NCBI GenBank assembly: GCA_029212615.1 | Contig: JARGPJ010000001.1 | Location: 455,447-519,446 of the forward strand | DNA length: 64,000 nt | Source: Verrucomicrobiales bacterium | Lineage (GTDB): Bacteria > Verrucomicrobiota > Verrucomicrobiia > Verrucomicrobiales > DEV007 | Reading direction: 5' to 3' | Notes under the pieces: model-generated | Told to the model about the DNA's origin: nothing | The model's database searches: none | The model's input: the letters and a program-made list of their open reading frames with translations, nothing else | Shown: positions 27,014 to 34,613 of the stretch, in pieces | How the letters are laid out: every line of letters starts with the position of its first letter | Position numbering within the stretch: the stretch's first letter is position 1 | Program-made: the position numbers and the translations under genes

Positions 27014-30000
27014 CTACCCCTTCAACGACTGCAAAAACGCGATCATGTCGCGAAGCTCATTCTTTTTAAGGATAAAACCCATCGGAGGCATCGTCGAAAC
27101 AACAGGGCTGCGTTCTGCGATATCGCTGACCTGAAACTTCGTCTCAACATTCTCGGCGTCCCGGATCGTCACAAAACCATCCTTTTCGTTTCGAAACTGA
27201 CCCGCGACGCTGGACCCGTCTTTCAGAGTCAGCGAAATATTCCCATACCCTTTTGCCACGACCTTCTGTGGACTGATGAGGCTCTCAAGAAGATAGGCAG
27301 CATCTTTCTTTTTTCCGATCTCTTTCAGGTTCGGCCCGACGTTGCTACCCTTGCCATCCTGCACCTTGTGACAACGGATACATTGGGCCGCCGCATGATT
27401 CATGAAAAGAGAGCGCCCCCGCTCAGGATTCCCTCCTGACATAGCGACACGAAAAGGAGCTTCCATGTCAGTCGCCATTGCGGCCTGCCATTCAGCCTCC
27501 AGTTTCTGAACAGGATCAATGATCGTTTTGATTTCAGCAAAGGCCGGATCCTTTGAGACTTCAATAACATCGAGCTGCAAAGCGGGGGTGAGAGATCCAT
27601 TAACAAGGCGACTCACAAGTCCCTCCATTGCCGACCTTCCGCCAAGCTTCGGCAGCAGCCTGATCGCGTGCTGCTGCTCCGGCACCGCACCTGAGACGAT
27701 CACCTTGCCGACACGGTCAAGAGCTGCTTCGACATCCCCTCCGGCCAGAAGTTCCAGGCCAGCCATGCGAACGACAGCCGACTCATCAGAGAGAGCCTCT
27801 TCGATATACTCCCCGACCGACGCCGCCATCTGTGCAGAGAGAGACCGCAGCGCCTGAGACCTGACCCCTTCACTGGCGTCTTTATTCTGAAATAAAGCGG
27901 CAAGGGTTACATTTGCGATCGCAAGATCATTCTCTGTCGCCAGAGCCATGGCACGCTGACGAACAGAAGCAAAGCCGGACAACAACATGGCATCGAGGTG
28001 ATCCTGAAGAGCTGTCGCGACGATGGAGGGATCACGCGACTCAATCGGTCGATGCCGTCCTACAACAAGATCCAGAACCGGCGGATCAGTCCAGTTTTCC
28101 AGTGCTTCAAGACCCGCTTTCATTACCACTTCGCCTCCCTCTCCCGCCGCGACAAACGCCGCGACACGCTCCGCGGCGGCGGCATCTCCCATTCTCAGGT
28201 TGGCATTGATTGCCCGCCGCGAAAGGGGCTCATTACCTGCCTGGTCACCCAATGCCTCCGCCAGGGAGGGAAGCGCGGAGGGAATCATCCAGTCATCGTG
28301 AATCGCACGGGCGGCATCCGCGGCAATGACAGGGTCTTCGTCCCTCAGAAAACGCGCAACCGCTTCATGCCCGCGACGCCGCAAGGCGATGACAGCGCAT
28401 GTCCGAACCACCGGGGAAACATGGCTGCTCAATCCGGCGATCACATCAATCTCCGCCGCGCCGGCAAGAGCGATGACACCCGCATGGCGAAGGTAAGTCA
28501 TCGCAAGCGTATGATTCTCTGAGGCGAGAAAATCGATGATCGCTTCAGCCGCAACCGGATCACCGATACGCCCCAGCCCGATCAACGCCTGAAGCTGCAC
28601 CCGCTGTGCGGCATCGCTCAACAGGGCTACGAGCGGCTCGGTGAGCACATGCCCCTCCGCTACCGGTCCCGAAATCCGATCGAGCCCGAGACGACGTCCA
28701 TAACGATCAGTCACTGTCCTGATCACTTGAGCTTTCACTTCAGGATCCGCGTCGGAAAACAAATCAACGAGGACCGAATCATCCGCCTCCTCAGCCCGGA
28801 CCAATTGACCAAGCCCCCAAATCGCATGCACTCGTGCCAGCTGGCCGGCACCCTCATCCCCGGCTACCTCCGTGAAGACTTTCACCTTTCCACGCCCCGC
28901 CAGCTCCCACTGTGCTTTGAGCCGGATTCTCCGGTCAACACTCGAAAGCAGCCCTGCCAGTTCTTTCACTCCTTTTTCCGTGAAGTCCGCCGCAAGCAGC
29001 GCTTTGATACGCTCCCGATCCGGATGAGCCTGAGCCTCCGGCACGTCAATCCTCCAAACCGCCCCACTCTCATTGAGCGGATACCCCCCACCCCAGTCAA
29101 CGCCGTAGAGCGCACCGTCCGGCGCAAAATTCAACCCGACAAGCGCGATGCCTTCGCCGATCTTGTGATCGTTCACCATTTCGAAAGCATCACCTTTCGG
29201 CCTTACCTGAAACGCCCACTGCTCCCCCCTCGGGGCGCTTGTCAGGAAAAAGTAATTCGCATAATCAGCACTGAGGGCCGCACCGGGATTAAATTTAAAT
29301 CCTGCCGGTCCGTTCTCGTAGTTGTTCAGGGGCGGCGTGAACCAACGGGCCTGAGCGTCGTGATACGGAACGTGCATGAGACCATCATTCCAGGGATTGT
29401 AGTCTTCCCTGAGGTATTGCCAGTTCGAGCGCCAGCCGCTGTCGAGATACTGCTCGATATAGACCAGTCGCTCTTTCTCACCCTCAAAGTCCGCGTCATT
29501 ATCGACACCGAAGAAGTTTCCGAATTGGTCAAAGGAGACCTCCTGAACATTACGCAAGCCGTGGGCAAAGACTTCAAAATTGGAACCATCAAGTTCACAA
29601 CGCATGAGCCCTCCCTGGCTCGGAAACCGATAGTCGAGTCCATCCGCCGTTCTCACGCGAATCCCCTTGTCACCAATCGACCAGTAGAGGCGACCATCGG
29701 GCCCCATGAAGAGCCCGTGCATGTCATGACCCGCATAGGCGAGATGCACGCCGAAACCTGAAGCAATCACCTCACGGGTATCAGCCTGATTATCTCCGTT
29801 CGTGTCCCTGAACTTCACCACCTCGGGAACGGGACTCACGTAGACGTCCCCTTCATGAAAAAGGACCCCTCCGGCGACGCCGCCGATGAGATGATCCAGC
29901 TGCTCGGCATAGAGATAGATGTTGTCGGCAAATCCATCCCCGTCTTCATCTGAGATAAGATGAATGCGCTCCGACAGCACGGTAAGATCTTTGATATCAT

Positions 30001-30346
30001 GGATTCCGTCACCATTCAGATCTTTGACCCGCTCAGCATTCGCGGCACTGTTTTCAGGCGTAAACTGTTCGCGATAAAAGTTCTCTTTGTCCTCAGTCGA
30101 CGTGAAACTCAGGTCGTTCGGAATCCAGTCTGAATTGGGCCGGATATCGAGATCGTTGGCTTTACGTCGCTGCGTTTGCGTGACATAGGCGCGCCCCTGT
30201 GAATCAAAGGAAATGGCGACCGGATCAGGAACCGCAAAATCCGGCGTCCATTTGGTAAACTGAAGCTGCCCGGAGGCGGGATGCTCAGCCTGTCCGGAGG
30301 AAATCAACAAAGCGCAGCTCAAAACAAGCAGGGGGAGTTTTCGCAT
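27014..30346 (-). CDS. PVC-type membrane-bound dehydrogenase: propeller, HEAT repeats, cytochrome c
   Basis: An 1110-residue exported protein. The signal peptide MRKLPLLVLSCALLISSGQA is followed by a six-bladed NHL/PQQ-type propeller (about 30-440; AISFDSQGRAYVTQ, GLRNVQEVSFDQFGNFFGVD). A long alpha-helical HEAT-type region follows (about 450-960; RVQLQALIGLGRIGDPVAAEA). The C-terminal haem c domain has CIRCHK starting at about 989 and probable Met ligands in STMPPMG. These proteins are a PVC hallmark and are thought to oxidise sugars or alcohols in the periplasm and pass electrons to the haem; the substrate is unknown. About 230 bases upstream hold no gene I can support. Confidence 0.92.
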   Translation of the reverse strand: MRKLPLLVLSCALLISSGQAEHPASGQLQFTKWTPDFAVPDPVAISFDSQGRAYVTQTQRRKANDLDIRPNSDWIPNDLSFTSTEDKENFYREQFTPENSAANAERVKDLNGDGIHDIKDLTVLSERIHLISDEDGDGFADNIYLYAEQLDHLIGGVAGGVLFHEGDVYVSPVPEVVKFRDTNGDNQADTREVIASGFGVHLAYAGHDMHGLFMGPDGRLYWSIGDKGIRVRTADGLDYRFPSQGGLMRCELDGSNFEVFAHGLRNVQEVSFDQFGNFFGVDNDADFEGEKERLVYIEQYLDSGWRSNWQYLREDYNPWNDGLMHVPYHDAQARWFTPPLNNYENGPAGFKFNPGAALSADYANYFFLTSAPRGEQWAFQVRPKGDAFEMVNDHKIGEGIALVGLNFAPDGALYGVDWGGGYPLNESGAVWRIDVPEAQAHPDRERIKALLAADFTEKGVKELAGLLSSVDRRIRLKAQWELAGRGKVKVFTEVAGDEGAGQLARVHAIWGLGQLVRAEEADDSVLVDLFSDADPEVKAQVIRTVTDRYGRRLGLDRISGPVAEGHVLTEPLVALLSDAAQRVQLQALIGLGRIGDPVAAEAIIDFLASENHTLAMTYLRHAGVIALAGAAEIDVIAGLSSHVSPVVRTCAVIALRRRGHEAVARFLRDEDPVIAADAARAIHDDWMIPSALPSLAEALGDQAGNEPLSRRAINANLRMGDAAAAERVAAFVAAGEGGEVVMKAGLEALENWTDPPVLDLVVGRHRPIESRDPSIVATALQDHLDAMLLSGFASVRQRAMALATENDLAIANVTLAALFQNKDASEGVRSQALRSLSAQMAASVGEYIEEALSDESAVVRMAGLELLAGGDVEAALDRVGKVIVSGAVPEQQHAIRLLPKLGGRSAMEGLVSRLVNGSLTPALQLDVIEVSKDPAFAEIKTIIDPVQKLEAEWQAAMATDMEAPFRVAMSGGNPERGRSLFMNHAAAQCIRCHKVQDGKGSNVGPNLKEIGKKKDAAYLLESLISPQKVVAKGYGNISLTLKDGSSVAGQFRNEKDGFVTIRDAENVETKFQVSDIAERSPVVSTMPPMGFILKKNELRDMIAFLQSLKG

Positions 30347-30574
30347 GGCTCACCTTCTCACATTCGCCAACCCGAATCCAGCTTCCACCCCTTGGGAACA
30401 GCTCCGCAAACGGGCATGGGAAATCTGCGCGTTTTGGGATGCAGAAAGGCGCGGTGCCGGGAATTCAGCCCGAAGGCAACAGCGCTCCTCCGTTCACCGC
30501 CCTCGCCCGGGAAGAAACTTAACAGTGCTCATTTGCCTTCTGAATAAAGGTCGGCCAAATAACGCTGCCCCCCC

Positions 30575-31732
30575 TCAACAGCATGCCGGGCCATCACCGC
30601 CCGGCGAACAACAGTCACCGGCCTCTGACGTCGCCTCGTAATCCGCCCCCTTCGTTTCACGGGGATTTCGAATCTCAGCTTTTGAGCAGTCGAAAATTTC
30701 CGCCGCCTCTATGGGAATCTCCGCATGTGGCTCCACAAATTCAAACATCCCGGCGTAGCATGGGCTCTGGTAAAGATTAAAAATCTTGTCGCAAACAGCA
30801 TAGCGCTTACCTCGCTCCATCGCGCGGCCGTCATCATCCAACACCTTCTTAAAAGGCCCTTTGTAAATCACCGCCTGATGACGCTCGAGGCAGACACCCT
30901 CTTTGCCTTTATAGGCTTCAATCGTCATGCTGCGAAATTCGATCCCCTTCACCGTCTGCCAGGGTTCCTTGTCGAGCTTCAAAATTCGAACGCCGTAGAA
31001 TCCGGCGTCTTCGAAGGCCTGTAGAAATTCATCTTCAAGAAATGCTCCTGAGATACAACCACTCCAAAGCTCAGCGTCATTCTGTAAATCCTGCGGAACC
31101 TCTTCGTCACAGACGATATCGGAAATGACAGCACGACCACCCCGCCTGAGAACGCGGTGGATCTCCGAAAACATCTCACGCCGATTCTTCTTCGAAACGA
31201 GATTGAGCACGCAGTTGGACACGACCACATCGATCGAATCGCTTTCAACGAGCGGTTGCGTCACTTTCAACTCCTCCGCCATTTCCTCCATTTCGAGAAA
31301 GCCGTTGGCGTCGCTGACAGGCTTTTCCGCCAACCGCGATTCAAGGGCTTCCAAATCGAGGGCGAGGTCCTGGATGCGCCCTTTACGAAACTCAACATTG
31401 TCATAGCCAACCCGCTCCGCAATGACCGGCTGATGACGCCGGGCCACCTCCAGCATGTCATCGGTCATGTCGATTCCGATGACTTTTCCCTGCGCTCCAA
31501 CGACCTGGCTTGCAATGAAACAAATCTTTCCCGTACCACTGCCGAGATCGAGCACTGTCTCCCCTTCTTTCACGTATTTGCTGGGATCACCACAACCGTA
31601 GTCACGCTCGATCACCTCTTGGGGAATGATTTCGAGATACCTCGCATCGTATTCAACCGGACAGCAAAGCGCCTCTTCGCGGGCGTTAGCACCTTCGGCG
31701 TAGCGGCTTTTGACAATGGATTCTGTCTTCAT
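30575..31732 (-). CDS. arsM: Arsenite S-adenosylmethionine methyltransferase
   Basis: Methylates arsenite stepwise using SAM. The start at 31732 (MKTESIVKSRYAEGANAREE) is chosen by similarity; in-frame ATGs at 31804 and upstream exist. The Rossmann core has VLDLGSGTGK and GIDMTDDMLEVARRH. The arsenic-binding cysteines fit ArsM: the early CC at 23-24, VVSNCVLNL and WSGCISGAF. The 385-residue chain ends in a Cys-rich tail (DCCSPGGDGPACC), also typical. It lies just downstream of arsS, so the pair probably makes methylated and adenosylated arsenic intermediates of arsenosugars. No arsR or arsenate reductase is in view. Confidence 0.9.
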   Translation of the reverse strand: MKTESIVKSRYAEGANAREEALCCPVEYDARYLEIIPQEVIERDYGCGDPSKYVKEGETVLDLGSGTGKICFIASQVVGAQGKVIGIDMTDDMLEVARRHQPVIAERVGYDNVEFRKGRIQDLALDLEALESRLAEKPVSDANGFLEMEEMAEELKVTQPLVESDSIDVVVSNCVLNLVSKKNRREMFSEIHRVLRRGGRAVISDIVCDEEVPQDLQNDAELWSGCISGAFLEDEFLQAFEDAGFYGVRILKLDKEPWQTVKGIEFRSMTIEAYKGKEGVCLERHQAVIYKGPFKKVLDDDGRAMERGKRYAVCDKIFNLYQSPCYAGMFEFVEPHAEIPIEAAEIFDCSKAEIRNPRETKGADYEATSEAGDCCSPGGDGPACC

Positions 31733-31809
31733 CGGTTCAGGGGATAATTGAGGGGACAGAGAAAGGGGCGCGGAGCCGTAGCTGAGGTTGATTTTTTTCT
31801 CCATGAGAT

Positions 31810-32796
31810 TCAGGACAGAGATCCCCCGCATGAGCTGCCGCTGCCGGCGGTGCAGGCAAAACAATGGTTTCCAGTACGAATGGGTTGATTCAAAAAAGCG
31901 TCGAGGTCGAGGTCCCAGACCTTGGTCGACTTAGCCCCGGTGGCAGAATTCCCGAGAGGCATCTTCATCATCTGATTGAAGTCGCAGTCGTAAATCTCGC
32001 CCTCCCAACTCACATTGATTGTATCACGACACATGAGGCTGCCAACCGTCTCAGGATTATAACTCTGACGAAGTAAATCCATGTAGGGCTGCAATTCCCC
32101 CTCACGCTTGAGGTAACTCGCGAAACGCGAGATAGGCATGTTAGCGATGCAGTAAAGCGCGTTGAAATCGATGTCGAAATGCTCCTTCATCTCGCGCTTA
32201 TAGTCCGCCTCGAGCCCGGCTTGTTCAGGGGGGAGAAAACCACCGTTCGGATTATAGACAAAGTTCAGGATCAATTTCGGATCACGCCCGTAGCCCAGTT
32301 CATTCAGCTGTTGAAACGCTTCGATACTGCGATCAAAAACGCCATCGCCGCGCTGTTCATTCACATTATCCGGCGCATAGCACGGCATGCTCGCGATGAT
32401 TTCAACTTCATGTTCGGCGAGAAATTCAGGAACCCACTCGTATCCCGGCTCGTTTATAATAGTGGCATTGAGTCGATCCATGACCCTCCGCGGCTCATCA
32501 AACGCGCGGACCGTTTTCACGAGTCTCTTAAAATCCGGAATCATTTCCGGCGTGCCCCCCGTCATGTCGAGAATGGGGATATCAGTCTGATCAAACCACT
32601 CGAGAATACGATCAATCGTTTCCCCGGTGATGATCTCTTTCCGCTTCGGTCCTGCATTCACATGGCAATGCACGCAGGTGAGGTTGCAGAGTTTTCCGAC
32701 ATTAATCTGTAAAATTTCAGATTTAGCCCGACGAAGCAGCTTACCGCTCTCTTCCAGAGCAAGGTTAAAGTCATTGCGGGCATCAGAAACTATCAT
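31810..32796 (-). CDS. arsS: Arsenosugar biosynthesis radical SAM protein ArsS
   Basis: A 328-residue radical SAM enzyme. The cluster cysteines are C37, C41 and C44 in LCNLTCVHCHVNAGP, preceded by EILQINVGK, and GGTPEMIPDF is the GGE-type SAM motif. The C-terminal CFACTAGSGSSCGGSLS supplies further cysteines, as in ArsS. The enzyme transfers the 5'-deoxyadenosyl group to dimethylarsenite on the way to arsenosugars. It is the first gene of the arsS-arsM unit and is divergent from cysE, with a 156-base gap. Confidence 0.93.
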   Translation of the reverse strand: MIVSDARNDFNLALEESGKLLRRAKSEILQINVGKLCNLTCVHCHVNAGPKRKEIITGETIDRILEWFDQTDIPILDMTGGTPEMIPDFKRLVKTVRAFDEPRRVMDRLNATIINEPGYEWVPEFLAEHEVEIIASMPCYAPDNVNEQRGDGVFDRSIEAFQQLNELGYGRDPKLILNFVYNPNGGFLPPEQAGLEADYKREMKEHFDIDFNALYCIANMPISRFASYLKREGELQPYMDLLRQSYNPETVGSLMCRDTINVSWEGEIYDCDFNQMMKMPLGNSATGAKSTKVWDLDLDAFLNQPIRTGNHCFACTAGSGSSCGGSLS

Positions 32797-32952
32797 AAGT
32801 GGCGGAACTACAGATACGGATGGGACGGGAAGAAAAGCTCCCGCTTACACAGAAATGCGACAAAATGGCCACAAAAGGCCTGAAATTTGTCCCGCGAATA
32901 CCTCAGCTTTTCCTTGGAAAGCCGTCCTCTCTGCTTAGGGTTGGCAAACTCA

Positions 32953-33891
32953 ATGAATTGCGGACAACAGAATATCGTCGACGGGCTTGTCTCGTCGTAT
33001 CACGAAATCGGCGGCATCAACCGCATCGATAGCGCCAATCTCCCCTCAAAACGCACGATCATCTCAACCTGTGAAGCCCTCCTTCAGCTGCTCTTCCCGG
33101 GATATCACGACGAAGACCCGATCCCTGCTGAAGAGTTGGAAATGATCACCGGCGAGCGAATTGCGACGCTTGTCGAGACACTCGAGGTCGAAGTGGCGAA
33201 GGTTTTGCGCCTCCGCGATTCGGACACCGAAGACGCCGGCCCGGTCCTGCGCCAACAGGCCAATGAGCTGGTTTGCCGTTTTCTTGCCGACCTGCCTGAG
33301 ATCCGCACGCTACTCCAAACCGACGTTGAAGCGGCCTACGAGGGTGACCCCGCAGCAAAGAATTTTGACGAGATCATCCTTGCTTACCCGTGCATCGAAG
33401 CGATCGCGATCCAGCGCTGCGCGCACTGCCTCTACGAACTCGACATCCCGCTGATTCCCAGAATCATGACGGAATACGCCCACAGTCTCACCGGTATCGA
33501 CATTCACCCCGGCGCGACGATCGGCTCACATTTCTTCATTGATCACGGCACCGGGGTCGTGATCGGTGAAACCTGCGTCATCGGAAACTACGTGAAACTT
33601 TATCACGGCGTCACCCTCGGGGCCCGTAACTTTCCCAAGGACGAGAACGGACGCATCGTCAAAGGAAACAAACGTCATCCGAATGTCGAAGACAAAGTTG
33701 TGATTTACCCTCATGCCACCGTTCTAGGCGGTAAAACAACACTTGGCGAAGGGTCAACGATCGGAGCCAATGTCTTTCTCCGCGAAAGCATTGCGCCATC
33801 CTCTTTTGTCACGACGAAAGGGGAAGAGTTGATTATTTACAACAAGATCACCGGGGAGACTGTCGAACAACACAGCCCGAAAGACGACTAG
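32953..33891 (+). CDS. cysE: Serine O-acetyltransferase
   Basis: Acetylates serine with acetyl-CoA to feed cysteine synthesis. The start is the ATG at 32953 (MNCGQQNIVDG); the longer frame is unlikely. The 312-residue protein has an N-terminal helical region and the left-handed parallel beta-helix characteristic of the family: DIHPGATIGSHFFIDHGTG, VVIGETCVIGNYVKLYHGVT, VIYPHATVLGG. The His in the DHGTG loop is the catalytic base. The long N-terminal domain (about 150 residues) places it with the EpsC/SAT forms of PVC and related phyla. A 4-base gap separates it from the SprT-like gene. Confidence 0.94.
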   Translation: MNCGQQNIVDGLVSSYHEIGGINRIDSANLPSKRTIISTCEALLQLLFPGYHDEDPIPAEELEMITGERIATLVETLEVEVAKVLRLRDSDTEDAGPVLRQQANELVCRFLADLPEIRTLLQTDVEAAYEGDPAAKNFDEIILAYPCIEAIAIQRCAHCLYELDIPLIPRIMTEYAHSLTGIDIHPGATIGSHFFIDHGTGVVIGETCVIGNYVKLYHGVTLGARNFPKDENGRIVKGNKRHPNVEDKVVIYPHATVLGGKTTLGEGSTIGANVFLRESIAPSSFVTTKGEELIIYNKITGETVEQHSPKDD

Positions 33892-33895
33892 GAAA

Positions 33896-34501
33896 ATGGC
33901 GGAACAGTTGGAGTTGTTTGGCAAAAGTGAAGAGCCGGAAGAACGCCCTGCTCCCCCTTTTTCCGAGCCCGCCCACCCCTCACACGGAGTGGATGAGGCC
34001 TTGACCGAAATCGCGGCCAAATTCGGTCGTGGATTAAAACTCCCGGGTCTCGCCGACACCGTGAAAGTTCAATGGAACGCCCGCATGCGGACAGCTGCGG
34101 GACGGGCGTTTTTCAAGACAAACACCATCGAGCTCAACCCGAAGCTACAGGCCCTTCCCGAAGAGAAACGTTCGCACGAAATTCAGAACACCTTTCTCCA
34201 CGAACTCGCCCACCTCGTCTCTTTTGCCCGCTCAAAAGGAAAACGCATTCAGCCTCACGGGCCGGAGTGGAAACAGGCTTGCGCCGACCTCGGGATCCCG
34301 GGGGAAGACCGTTGTCATGCCCTCGACTTTAAGCCGCGGCGGATGAAAAAACGCTTCGCCTATGAATGCCGGCACTGCGGCACCGTCGTGGAGAGAGTCA
34401 GAAAACTGAAACGCACCGTGGCCTGCTTCCATTGCTGCAAAGCCCACAACAAAGGCCGCTTCGACAGACGGTTTCTTCTCATTGAGAAACCTCTCAGCTG
34501 A
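33896..34501 (+). CDS. SprT-like zinc metallopeptidase-fold protein
   Basis: A 201-residue protein. The SprT domain (about 30-185) has FLHELAHLVSF, the zinc-binding HExxH at 102-106, with the third ligand H121 in PHGPEWK. A C-terminal zinc ribbon has CRHC (158-161) and CFHC (177-180). Eukaryotic Spartan uses this fold against DNA-protein crosslinks; bacterial SprT is poorly characterised. It lies 4 bases after cysE on the same strand, so they share a transcript. The start has AGGAAA, one of the few purine-rich leaders here. Confidence 0.88.
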   Translation: MAEQLELFGKSEEPEERPAPPFSEPAHPSHGVDEALTEIAAKFGRGLKLPGLADTVKVQWNARMRTAAGRAFFKTNTIELNPKLQALPEEKRSHEIQNTFLHELAHLVSFARSKGKRIQPHGPEWKQACADLGIPGEDRCHALDFKPRRMKKRFAYECRHCGTVVERVRKLKRTVACFHCCKAHNKGRFDRRFLLIEKPLS

Positions 34502-34613
34502 GCAATTCCTCAAGGGAGGCTCATCAGGCAGAGCGTGAAAACGATCGGCGAATCACGTGATCATTGCGGAGTTTGCCCTTTGCTCCGGAATTCAATCCGC
34601 TACCGTTGTCACG

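Noticed and set aside
28649..29761. A 370-codon open frame on the plus strand.
   Set aside because: It is antisense to the giant PVC haem protein, which has clear domains throughout; the antisense translation has no motif and unusual composition.
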